Source: JAEZPW01 sp035629075
GTDB lineage: Bacteria > Acidobacteriota > Terriglobia > Terriglobales > Acidobacteriaceae
Length of the DNA: 64,000 nt
Direction of reading: 5' to 3'
Assembly (NCBI GenBank): GCA_035629075.1
Contig: DASPIK010000099.1
Location: 1-64,000, forward strand
Part shown: piece after piece, positions 8,820-16,623 of the stretch
How positions within the stretch are numbered: the first letter of the stretch is position 1
How the letters are laid out: each line of letters starts with the position of its first letter
Translations under genes and position numbers: made by a program
Notes under the pieces: generated by a model
Databases searched by the model: none
What the model saw: only the letters and a program-made list of their open reading frames with translations
Told to the model about the DNA's origin: nothing

Positions 8820-10019
8820 ATGAAGATCCTTCTTCTTCACAATTTCTATCAACAGCGCGGAGGAGAAGACGTCGTTGTCGAGCGAGAGCGACGGCTCATG
8901 GCCGACGCCGGCCACGAGATCATCACATACTTCCGCAGCAACAGCGAACTACTGCCGGGGCTGACCGGGCGCGCTGCGGCGGCTCGACGCTTACTCTGGT
9001 CGAGAGATGTCAAGCGCGAGATTTCTCAGCTTCTACTTCGGGAAAAGCCGGATGTCGCACATGTTCACAATACCTTTCTAATGATTTCGCCTTCAGTGTT
9101 TTTGGCCTGCCGTAAAGCAAATGTTCCAGTTGTACACACATTGCACAACTATCGACTGTTGTGTCCGGGAGGTAACCTGCTCCGAGATGGAAAGGTCTGC
9201 CGAGAATGCATCACGGGCTCCCTGTTGAGCAGCGTCGCTCATGGCTGTTACCGCGGATCCCGGAGCATGACTGCAGCAGTCGCAACCGGGGTTGCTTTTC
9301 ATCGTACGCGCGGCACCTGGACACGTGAAGTTGATCGCTTTTTGGCACCGAGCGAATTCGTACGGAAGGTATATGTTTCGGCTGGGCTGCCGTCTCACCT
9401 TATCGCGGTGAAGCCACATTTCGTCTACGATCCCGGACCGAATGAAAAGGTGGGAGAGTATGCAATCTACGTTGGTCGACTTTCGCCAGAAAAAGGGGTC
9501 AGAACACTAATCAACGCGTGGCGCCGGGCATCGCTCCGGATACCGTTGGTCGTAGTCGGTGATGGCCCGCTGCGTCCCGAACTCGAAGCCGAGGCACCGG
9601 CCTGTGTTACGTTTCTCGGAGCGCTGCCGTCGGAACAGACGATTGCGGTCATGAAGCGTGCGCGATTCCTGATATTTCCAAGCGAGTGTTTCGAGACTTT
9701 CGGAATTGCAATCGCTGAAGCCTTCGCCTGCTCAGTTCCGGCAGTGTGCTCTCGGTTAGGTGCGATGGAAGAAATGGTTGAAGACGGCCAGACCGGGTTG
9801 CAGTTCGCGCCGGGTGACACTGCCGATCTAGCTGCGAAAGTCAGTTGGGCATGGGCAAACAGCCGTGAAATGGCGCGAATGGGAGCCGAGGCTCGGAGAA
9901 CGTACGAGGCGCGGTACAGTCCGGCGCGCAATCGATACCTGCTTGAATCGGTTTACTATCGTGCGATCGAGGAGCGCCACGGTGTTGAGCGCCCCTTACC
10001 GCTCAGCGAAGCCGCATAG
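8820..10019 (+). CDS. family 4 glycosyltransferase (GT-B)
   Basis: This 399-residue protein has two Rossmann-like domains. The N-terminal acceptor domain begins MKILLLHNFYQQRGGEDVVV, a form common in GT4 enzymes with a glycine-rich loop. The C-terminal donor domain has VGRLSPEKGVRTLI, then FPSECFETFGIAIAEAFACS, the E-x7-E nucleotide-sugar motif. It probably adds one sugar to a lipid-linked or small acceptor in the cytoplasm; donor and acceptor are unknown. ATG 8820 lies 27 bases after the O-antigen-ligase-like gene, so the two are probably cotranscribed. Its last 64 bases are overlapped, on the other strand, by the tail of a truncated glycosidase gene. Confidence 0.93.
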   Translation: MKILLLHNFYQQRGGEDVVVERERRLMADAGHEIITYFRSNSELLPGLTGRAAAARRLLWSRDVKREISQLLLREKPDVAHVHNTFLMISPSVFLACRKANVPVVHTLHNYRLLCPGGNLLRDGKVCRECITGSLLSSVAHGCYRGSRSMTAAVATGVAFHRTRGTWTREVDRFLAPSEFVRKVYVSAGLPSHLIAVKPHFVYDPGPNEKVGEYAIYVGRLSPEKGVRTLINAWRRASLRIPLVVVGDGPLRPELEAEAPACVTFLGALPSEQTIAVMKRARFLIFPSECFETFGIAIAEAFACSVPAVCSRLGAMEEMVEDGQTGLQFAPGDTADLAAKVSWAWANSREMARMGAEARRTYEARYSPARNRYLLESVYYRAIEERHGVERPLPLSEAA

Positions 10020-11302
10020 TGGTTGGGACTCGACCTTCGCATGTCCGCGCTCCGTGGGTCTCCCGTCTCGAGCAGAATGGGCTTGGGGCCGATGGTAACG
10101 GTGCTGCCGGTGATGGAGTAAGTGTTGCCATCGAGGGTGCGATATCGCACGAAGCCCGGGGGAATCGTGTATATGGAACTTCGCGCGACGTTCCACACCG
10201 CCTGTGCCAGGTAACCATTGGGCCGGGTCAGAGTGCAGGTGTACACGGCATCGTAGGCCGAGACGCCAGTCCACTTGCAACTTTCGCGCATGGTGGCGCC
10301 CACCATCCAGTTATAGGTCTGGCGATAGGCCTTCGCCGGCTTGAGTTCCCTACTTGAGGGAGTCCAAAGCAGGCCCCAACTGTTATTGTCCCAGGCGTAC
10401 CAGTACGCCCGGCTCATACCGTTGCTCCAATGCAACAGGTAGAAACGAGCGACAAATGCTGCCTGCACATCAGGGTTTCTGATGGTCGCGGCGAAAGCCT
10501 TATTGCCCCACGAGCCTTCGGTGTCCCACACCGGTTTTCCGGAAAGGCCGAAGCGGGCCATGATGGATTGAATCGGCTGTGCTCGCTGCGAGTACAGGGT
10601 CTCCGGGATTGCGGGACCAGAGCCTCCAACGGAGCTAAACGGGTAGCCGTGCACGGAGACTACATCGATGCCGCGCGTGCCACCAGCCGCCCAATACTGA
10701 TCCATGTAGCTCGGATTGCCGGAAGGCGACACGATGGTTGCGCCCGGATCGATGGAGCGGATGATGTTGTACATGCGGTTGGTCAAGGTCACCATCTGCG
10801 AGACAGTACCGTTGAAGGTGCGATGCGGTTCGTTCCACAGCTCGTACACCTTGATGCGGCCCTTGTAGCGAGTCACCAGAGCGGTGACGAACGAATCCCA
10901 ATCGGCGGTGTTGCGCACCATGCTAGGGCAACTGGTAACCGTGCCGGTGGAAGTTCTAATTCGGTCGCATTTGCTGGTGTCGGCGGCCGCCCAGCCGGGC
11001 ACTCCGTCATTGCTCCAGAAGATGGGCATGTTGTGGGTGGCGGCGTCGTTGACCCAGCGGTCTAGGTTGGCCCAGTTATAAACGCCCTTGGAGGTCTCGA
11101 TGTAAACCCAACGGACGGCGGTGCCTTTCCCCAGCGATCCGAAGGGCACGGTAGGCCACGGATAACTTCGGTTAATGCGATGCATGCCGAACATGGAAGA
11201 GGGAACCGCGCCGGAAGGGGGTTCGACCGTTTGGCCATGGAGGGTTGCAGCGCCTGACAGCAAGGCGAAGCACACGGATAACAAGTGGAAGGCTCGAGAC
11301 AT
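9956..11302 (-). CDS. secreted clan GH-A glycosidase, truncated tandem copy
   Basis: This 448-residue secreted protein has a signal peptide (MSRAFHLLSVCFALLSGAAT, cleavage near LHG-Q) and a TIM-barrel glycosidase domain with acid/base E158 in ELWNEP and nucleophile E262 in WDTEGSW. This arrangement is of clan GH-A, nearest in feel to GH39/GH5, including exopolysaccharide endoglycosidases of the PslG type. It is nearly identical to the catalytic part of the neighbouring 779-residue protein. Homology stops at LLETG (residues 410-414, DNA near 10062). The remaining 34 residues are unrelated, overlap the 3' end of the GT4 gene by 64 bases and replace all PKD and Ig domains. An upstream GTG at 11332 is possible, but 11302 places the signal peptide at the N terminus. 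Confidence 0.85.
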   Translation of the reverse strand: MSRAFHLLSVCFALLSGAATLHGQTVEPPSGAVPSSMFGMHRINRSYPWPTVPFGSLGKGTAVRWVYIETSKGVYNWANLDRWVNDAATHNMPIFWSNDGVPGWAAADTSKCDRIRTSTGTVTSCPSMVRNTADWDSFVTALVTRYKGRIKVYELWNEPHRTFNGTVSQMVTLTNRMYNIIRSIDPGATIVSPSGNPSYMDQYWAAGGTRGIDVVSVHGYPFSSVGGSGPAIPETLYSQRAQPIQSIMARFGLSGKPVWDTEGSWGNKAFAATIRNPDVQAAFVARFYLLHWSNGMSRAYWYAWDNNSWGLLWTPSSRELKPAKAYRQTYNWMVGATMRESCKWTGVSAYDAVYTCTLTRPNGYLAQAVWNVARSSIYTIPPGFVRYRTLDGNTYSITGSTVTIGPKPILLETGDPRSADMRRSSPNHYAASLSGKGRSTPWRSSIAR

Positions 11303-11428
11303 TGGCACGCTATGTGGGCCGCTCGAACTCACCCTTTGGCTTCAGGAAGTGCTTCGCGGCGAATCGTTGTTAGGCAGCTAGGATGGGAAGGGATCAAAGG
11401 AAGTTGGCAGTGAAACGGTAACAACAAA

Positions 11429-11458
11429 AGCCGCCAGGCTATTGCAGCCCGGCGGCTT
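11429..11458 (-). terminator. intrinsic terminator of the full-length GH-A gene
   Basis: Read on the minus strand, AAGCCGCCGGGCT pairs with AGCCTGGCGGCTT (one G-U) around a GCAA-type loop and is followed by TTGTTGTT. It lies 15 bases after the stop of the 11474-13813 gene and separates it from the truncated copy, which must therefore have its own promoter in 11303-11428. Confidence 0.85.
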
Positions 11459-11473
11459 CCTGTGTCAGCTCGC

Positions 11474-13813
11474 CTAACGAGCCGTGAAGTAAGAGGTCGA
11501 CGTTATGGTCGCACCCGAGGCTTCACGGGCCTGTACAGTCACCCTGTGTGAGCCTGGGCTGAGGGTCACATATCTATCGAGCTTGCTAGTCCCATTCAGT
11601 GTTACGACTTTCACGCCGTCAACAAACAACGACAGGTAGTTGATTTGCGTTCTGCCAGTCGCGTAAGCCACTACGCGAACCGGAGATGAAACCGTAGCAC
11701 CCTGGGTCGGAGAGCAGATTCTAACGGTCCCGGCTGTAGTGCTTGGTCCGCAAGCAGCGACAGAGATGGTCTTCGTGGCTGTGCTGGTTGCACCCGAGTT
11801 GTCCTTCACGGTTAGTGTCACCGTGTAGGTTCCTGCCGCAAACGTGTGCGCTGCGGTTGTTGATGTTACGGGCACCGATCCATCCCCGAAACTGATCGTG
11901 CGAGAGGCGATAGTGCCGTCACCGTCGTAGCTACCCGACGAATCCAGGAACACATTCAGGGGAGCATTACCTGTGGTCGGCGTGGCCGTCAACACTGCCG
12001 TGGGTCGCACGTTCGGCTTCGAGACTGTGACGGTCTTTGTAGTCGTCGAGCTAGCGCCCGCGTTGTCAGTCACCGTCAGCGTGACCGCGTAGGTTCCCGC
12101 CACACTGTAGGTATGGGTTGCCGTGGTCGATGTGACGGCGGCCGAGCCATCGCCGAAAGTGATGGATCGCGAGACGATAGTGCCGTCTGCATCGGAACTG
12201 CCGGAGGAGTCGGCACTGATCGTTACGGGCGCCGTGCCTGTCGTGGGCGTAACTGCCAGCACGGCTGTCGGTGCGGTGTTGGCGCTTGACACGATCACAG
12301 TTTTCGTAGTTTTTGCGGTCGTTCCAGAGTTGTCCGTGACGGTCAGCGTCACGACGTAAGTGCCAGGGGTGTTGTACGTATGGCTGGCGTTGGGCAAGGA
12401 AATGGTTGCGGAGCCGTCTCCGAAGTTGATGGTCGAGGAGGCAATGCTTCCATTGGAGTCATAGCTCCCAGTTCCGTCGGCCACGACTTCAAGCGGCGCT
12501 TTACCCGACTGCGGGGTAACGGTGAGCACAGGAGTCGGCGCTCCTGTCGAGGTTCCGGTTTCGAGCAGGATGGGCTTGGGGCCGATGGTGACGGTGCTGC
12601 CGGTGATCGAGTAAGTGTTGCCGTCGAGGGTGCGGTATCGCACGAAGCCCGCCGGGACTGTGTAGGTGGAGGTTCGCGCTACATTCCACACAGCTTGGGC
12701 CTGGTAGCCATTGGCACGCGTCAGGGTGCAGGTGTACACAGCGTCGTAGGCGGAGACGCCTGTCCACTTGCAACTCTCGGGCATGGTGGCGCCCACCATC
12801 CAGTTGTAGGTCTGGCGGTAAGCGTTCGCTGGCTTGAACTCGCCACTAGTGCTGTTCCAGAGCAGGCCCCAACTGTTGTTGTCCCAGGCGTACCAGTAGG
12901 CCCGGCTCATGCCGGCACTCCAATGCAACAGATAGAAACGGGCAACGAATGCCGCCTGCGCATCGAGATCCTTGATCGTAGCGGCGAAAGCCTTATTGCC
13001 CCAGGAGCCTTCGGTGTCCCACACGGGTTTTCCGGAAAGACCATAGCGGGCCATGATGGACTGAATCGGCTGCGCTCGCTGCGAGTACAGGGTCTCCGGG
13101 ATTGCGGGACCAGAGCCTCCAACGGAGCTAAACGGGTAGCCGTGCACGGAGACTACATCGATGCCGCGCGTGCCACCAGCCGCCCAATACTGGTCCATGT
13201 AGCTTGGGTTCGCGGAAGGCGACACGATGGTTGCGCCCGGATCGATGGAGCGGATGATGTTGTACATGCGGTTGGTCAAGGTCACCATCTGCGAGACAGT
13301 ACCGCTGAAAGTGCCATGCGGCTCGTTCCACAGCTCGTACACCTTGATGCGCCCCTTGTAGCGAGTCACGAGGGCGGTAACGAACGAATCCCAATCGGCG
13401 ATGTTGCGCACCATGCTAGGGCAACTGGTGACCGTGCCCGTCGAGGTGCTGATCTGGTCGCAGTTGCTGGTATCGGCGGCCGCCCAGCCGGGCACTCCGT
13501 CATTGCTCCAGAAGATGGGCATGTTGTGGGTGGCGGCGTCGTTGACCCAGCGGTCCAGGTTGGCCCAGTTGTAAACGCCCTTGGAGGTCTCGATGTAAAC
13601 CCAACGAACGGCGGTGCCTTTCCCCAACGATCCGAAAGGCACGGTGGGCCACGCATAATGCCGATTGATGCGATGCATGCCGAACATGGACGAGGGAACT
13701 GCGCCGGCAGGGGGTTGGATGGTCTGGGCTTGTACGGTTACAACGCCCAGCAGCAGGGCGAAGAAAGTCGACAAAATGTGGATAACTCCACGTCTACCGC
13801 GATGATTTCGCAT
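11474..13813 (-). CDS. secreted clan GH-A glycosidase with three PKD domains and an Ig-like domain
   Basis: This 779-residue secreted enzyme has a signal peptide (about 1-29, VQA-Q) and a TIM-barrel catalytic domain (about 35-420) with acid/base E164 in ELWNEP and nucleophile E268 in WDTEGSW. Three PKD repeats follow (about 425-510, 514-598, 602-683), each with a FGDGS turn and an HTY/HTF..GTYxVTLTV strand. A C-terminal bacterial Ig-like domain (about 690-779) opens with RICSPTQGATVSSP. PKD and Ig modules usually act as spacers or carbohydrate-contact modules on extracellular hydrolases. Polysaccharide cleavage outside the cytoplasm is the supported role; the substrate is not. Because it sits beside glycan-assembly genes, self-polysaccharide trimming is an attractive inference. 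Confidence 0.9.
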   Translation of the reverse strand: MRNHRGRRGVIHILSTFFALLLGVVTVQAQTIQPPAGAVPSSMFGMHRINRHYAWPTVPFGSLGKGTAVRWVYIETSKGVYNWANLDRWVNDAATHNMPIFWSNDGVPGWAAADTSNCDQISTSTGTVTSCPSMVRNIADWDSFVTALVTRYKGRIKVYELWNEPHGTFSGTVSQMVTLTNRMYNIIRSIDPGATIVSPSANPSYMDQYWAAGGTRGIDVVSVHGYPFSSVGGSGPAIPETLYSQRAQPIQSIMARYGLSGKPVWDTEGSWGNKAFAATIKDLDAQAAFVARFYLLHWSAGMSRAYWYAWDNNSWGLLWNSTSGEFKPANAYRQTYNWMVGATMPESCKWTGVSAYDAVYTCTLTRANGYQAQAVWNVARTSTYTVPAGFVRYRTLDGNTYSITGSTVTIGPKPILLETGTSTGAPTPVLTVTPQSGKAPLEVVADGTGSYDSNGSIASSTINFGDGSATISLPNASHTYNTPGTYVVTLTVTDNSGTTAKTTKTVIVSSANTAPTAVLAVTPTTGTAPVTISADSSGSSDADGTIVSRSITFGDGSAAVTSTTATHTYSVAGTYAVTLTVTDNAGASSTTTKTVTVSKPNVRPTAVLTATPTTGNAPLNVFLDSSGSYDGDGTIASRTISFGDGSVPVTSTTAAHTFAAGTYTVTLTVKDNSGATSTATKTISVAACGPSTTAGTVRICSPTQGATVSSPVRVVAYATGRTQINYLSLFVDGVKVVTLNGTSKLDRYVTLSPGSHRVTVQAREASGATITSTSYFTAR

Positions 13814-14130
13814 TCAGGACTACACTCCTGGGTTCTTTTTCGTTCTTATGGAGCAATCATGCGGTCCAGTGTCGAATTCACAAATCGGACCAAGGCCTTA
13901 GCGGGGTGAGGCAAAGGCCTGCCTTGTCCTACGGTTTTTGCGTACTCCTCGACCGAGGCAAAACACTGTCCCGGAGAGCCAACCAATGAGGCGCACGCGG
14001 ATACTGGGCTTTAGGCATGCGGATACTCGGCTTCAGGTTGGAGCCGATAAGTATCGAACCACGAGGTATCTGGAAGACAACGAAGAGGCTCAGAGAACAG
14101 TCCCAGTACAAGCCTCCGGGGAAGACAACC
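13814..14130. other. divergent intergenic region, GH-A gene / acyl ligase
   Basis: This 317-base gap between two divergent genes should hold promoters for both. I see no convincing -35/-10 pair. GGGGAAG at about 14119-14125 is a good ribosome-binding site for ATG 14131. The only other structure is a short tandem repeat, listed separately. The open frame across 13814-13909 on the plus strand is the antisense continuation of the repeat-rich glycosidase and is not a gene. Confidence 0.6.
13994..14037. repeat. two adjacent 22-bp direct repeats
   Basis: Bases 13994-14015 and 14016-14037 are back-to-back copies of CAYGCGGATACTSGGCTTYAGG with three differences. They lie about 100 bases upstream of the acyl ligase start. 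Two copies only; they may be an operator or a replication-slippage product. Confidence 0.75.
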
Positions 14131-15687
14131 ATGCTTTTGACTGACTTGCTCGCTCATTCGGCGGAACGGTTCCCGGGCAAAGCCGCACTGGTGTTTCCGG
14201 ACGACAGCATTTCGTTCGGCGCACTGCACGAGCAGAGTGACCGGGTGGCTTCACGACTTAGCAAATTGGGGATCGGGCGCGGCTCTCGCGTAGCTGTGCT
14301 CGATGAAAGCAGCGTTGCCGCGGTGATCTTCTTTTGGGGATCTCTCAAGGCCGGCGCACATGTGGTAGACGTTCCATACGTCGCGGGAGTAGAGACAATT
14401 GCGGATATTCTGGACGAGGCAAAACCTGCTGCGATCGCCACCTCAGAGCGTTATCTTAATCAGCTATGGACCACTCATCCGGAGTGCCTTCCATCTGTTG
14501 TGCTCACGCGGACAGAGCTGCAAGGACGTTGGTCCTTGCACTCCCATTCACTCGCTGAGATCACTGCCACCGAACCGGCCACCGTTCCGGCCCCTGATCC
14601 AACATCGCGCGATGTTGCCCTGATCATTTATACGTCCGGTAGTACCGGCCGCCCAAAAGGAGTGATGCTGTCACACGACAATCTAATCTCGAACATCACT
14701 GCCGGTAGCGAAGCGATTGGACTCAGCAGCGACGACAGCATCCTTCTGGTCGTGCCGTTGCATTTCATTCATGGACGCATGCAGCTACTAACACATGCCC
14801 TTGTGGGTGGCACGATGTTCTTTTCCACGGGATTCCAGTTCCCGCAGCGAGTTGTGGACGATTTGGCCAGGTATAGGGTGACGGGATTTTCCGGTGTGCC
14901 ATACCACTATTCGCTATTACTGAAGTACTCGCATTTAGTGAGCACACGTCTCCCCCGGCTTAGGTACGTTCTCGTGACAGGCGGTGCGATGTCCGCCCAC
15001 GGGCTGCAAGCGTTGAGGGCGGCTTTGCCGAAAGTCTCAATTCACATCGCCTACGGTCAGACGGAAGCTTCGCCTCGGATTACTCATCTGCCTCCTTCCG
15101 AGATAGAGTCACGGCCAAATTCATGCGGCATGCCTCTTCCATGCGTACGTCTAGAGATTCTCGACGGCAGTGGGGTCCCCCTGCCGCCTGGTGAGATCGG
15201 GGAGGTCGTAGTTAGCGGACCCGGCGTGATGTGCGGGTACCTCTCTGGTGACGAGATCACAACGGGGAGAATCGACCGACTGGGCCGATTACATACGGGC
15301 GACTTAGGCAGGCTTGATAGCGAAGGATACTTATACCTCGTCGGCAGGTCGTCGGATCTCATCAAGGTGGCTGGCGAGCGAGTATTCCCGCGCGAGATCG
15401 AAAGCGTTCTCGAGACGCATCCCGCGATCAGCGAGGCTGCAGTATTTGGCCTGCCCGATGATCATCTGGGAGAAAGAATTGTGGCCTGCGCGGTCCTACA
15501 CCCCGGGCGAACGGTGGATGTTGTCGGCCTGCGCCAGCATTGCCTACGTTCTCTTCCGCTCGTGCGTGTACCCAGGGAGGTTGTCCTTACCGAGGCTTTG
15601 CCGAAAACCAGCTCCGGCAAGATAGACCGAAGTAAACTTGCCGCGCATTACCATGACAGGAGTGCTGCAAAGAAGATCGCGGCGTGA
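14131..15687 (+). CDS. acyl-CoA synthetase / AMP-dependent ligase (ANL superfamily)
   Basis: This 518-residue class I adenylate-forming enzyme shows all core motifs: IIYTSGSTGRPKGVMLSHDN (A3, phosphate loop), AYGQTEASPRI (A5), HTGDLG with YLVGRSSDLIKVAGERVFP (A7-A8 hinge) and the C-terminal catalytic Lys in LPKTSSGKIDR (A10). It activates a carboxylic acid as acyl-AMP, then transfers it to CoA or possibly to a carrier protein; the acid is unknown. ATG 14131 is chosen because GGGGAAG lies seven bases upstream; an in-frame ATG at 14017 would add 38 low-information residues. It has no carrier domain of its own, and the free ACP at 3826 is a possible partner. A strong terminator follows. Confidence 0.92.
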   Translation: MLLTDLLAHSAERFPGKAALVFPDDSISFGALHEQSDRVASRLSKLGIGRGSRVAVLDESSVAAVIFFWGSLKAGAHVVDVPYVAGVETIADILDEAKPAAIATSERYLNQLWTTHPECLPSVVLTRTELQGRWSLHSHSLAEITATEPATVPAPDPTSRDVALIIYTSGSTGRPKGVMLSHDNLISNITAGSEAIGLSSDDSILLVVPLHFIHGRMQLLTHALVGGTMFFSTGFQFPQRVVDDLARYRVTGFSGVPYHYSLLLKYSHLVSTRLPRLRYVLVTGGAMSAHGLQALRAALPKVSIHIAYGQTEASPRITHLPPSEIESRPNSCGMPLPCVRLEILDGSGVPLPPGEIGEVVVSGPGVMCGYLSGDEITTGRIDRLGRLHTGDLGRLDSEGYLYLVGRSSDLIKVAGERVFPREIESVLETHPAISEAAVFGLPDDHLGERIVACAVLHPGRTVDVVGLRQHCLRSLPLVRVPREVVLTEALPKTSSGKIDRSKLAAHYHDRSAAKKIAA

Positions 15688-15772
15688 TCTCGGCTTCAAA
15701 GGCATCCAGCAACTGAAAGACATCGGAAGAAAAGTAGGTGCTTGGTGAAATAGTGCCACGTGCTTCTTCACG

Positions 15773-15801
15773 AAGGGCTCCCGAGAACGGGGAGCCCTTT
15801 T
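15773..15801 (+). terminator. intrinsic terminator after acyl ligase
   Basis: AAGGGCTCCC (15773-15782) pairs with GGGAGCCCTT (15790-15799) around GAGAACG, followed by TTTTCG. It lies about 85 bases after the ligase stop. Confidence 0.85.
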
Positions 15802-15915
15802 CGTTTGCGCGGATTGTTGTTGTCGGTAGGCCTGCCTAGTAATAAGCGTCAGGGCAGCTCGGAAGTGGCTTGCACTGCCTCAGGCTCAGTCACGTTCTGC
15901 ATTTAGAATGGGGCC

Positions 15916-16623
15916 ATGCAGTACAGAGCCCTGGCTACCGACTATGACGGGACATTAGCCACTCACGGTGTTGTTGATCAGGAAACGGTCAGGGCACTCG
16001 AGTTGTTTACCGGCTCAGGGCGCATACTCATTATGGCCACGGGCCGCGAACTTTCTGACCTGAAGCGCGTGTTCCCCCATTTAGGTCTTTTCGCGCGCGT
16101 AGTGGCCGAAAACGGCGCACTTCTCTACGATCCAGTTCAAGACCGGCAAACGTTGCTGTCTGGAGGCGCTTCGCCTGTTTTCGTGGCCGAGTTACGCCGC
16201 CGAGGGGTGCCAATTTCTGTCGGACGCGCAGTAGTGGCGACTGTTGAACTACACGAACGGGCGGTGCGAGAAGCTATCGAGAACACCGGAATTCCCCTCA
16301 GCCTCAGCATGAACAAAGGGTCGATAATGGTGCTCCCCTCTGAAGTGAGTAAGGCGACGGGGCTGAGGAAAGCACTCGTGGAACTCGGTATCACCGAAGA
16401 CGCTGTGGTCGGCATCGGTGATGCCGAGAACGACATCGAGTTCCTTGAAGCGTGCGGTTGTGGTGTCGCTGTTGCTAACGCACTGCCGGTCGTCAAGTCA
16501 CGAGCCCAGCTAGTCACCAGAGGCGCTAATGGCGCCGGCGTTGTTGAGGTCATACATCACTTGCTGAGGACCGGCTGCCTGCCCTGCGACCGCAGCGTGA
16601 GCGAGTTCTTTGTGCCGGAATGA
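15916..16623 (+). CDS. HAD-superfamily (IIB/Cof-type) phosphatase
   Basis: This 235-residue HAD hydrolase has motif I TDYDGTLA (Asp nucleophile and acid/base), motif II MATGRE, a C2-type cap in the middle, a motif III Lys in the SKATGLRKAL segment and motif IV GIGDAENDIEF. This pattern is of the Cof, sucrose-phosphate phosphatase and mannosyl-glycerate phosphatase group of small-sugar phosphatases. It converges with the trehalose-6-phosphate synthase gene and the two coding regions overlap by 114 bases at their 3' ends. A role as trehalose-6-phosphate phosphatase is possible but unproved, since the GDDRTDED motif of OtsB is not present. Confidence 0.85.
   Translation: MQYRALATDYDGTLATHGVVDQETVRALELFTGSGRILIMATGRELSDLKRVFPHLGLFARVVAENGALLYDPVQDRQTLLSGGASPVFVAELRRRGVPISVGRAVVATVELHERAVREAIENTGIPLSLSMNKGSIMVLPSEVSKATGLRKALVELGITEDAVVGIGDAENDIEFLEACGCGVAVANALPVVKSRAQLVTRGANGAGVVEVIHHLLRTGCLPCDRSVSEFFVPE

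Noticed and set aside
8351..9115. 254-codon plus-strand frame bridging the ligase and GT4 genes
   Set aside because: It is out of frame with two clear genes and has shadow-like composition.
11780..12540. Repeats resembling a CRISPR or satellite array
   Set aside because: The periodicity is that of three coding PKD domains of about 85 residues, with diverged DNA and no unique spacers.
12380..13909. 509-codon plus-strand open frame
   Set aside because: It is antisense to the repeat-rich glycosidase gene, has Gly/Arg/His-rich low-information sequence and no domain.
151..15687. A menaquinone (men) operon: MenH-like hydrolase, MenC-like enolase, MenE-like ligase
   Set aside because: The hydrolase has Cys instead of Ser, the enolase lacks the second Lys, and MenD, MenF, MenB and MenA are absent; ACP, GH3 and UbiD do not belong to that pathway.
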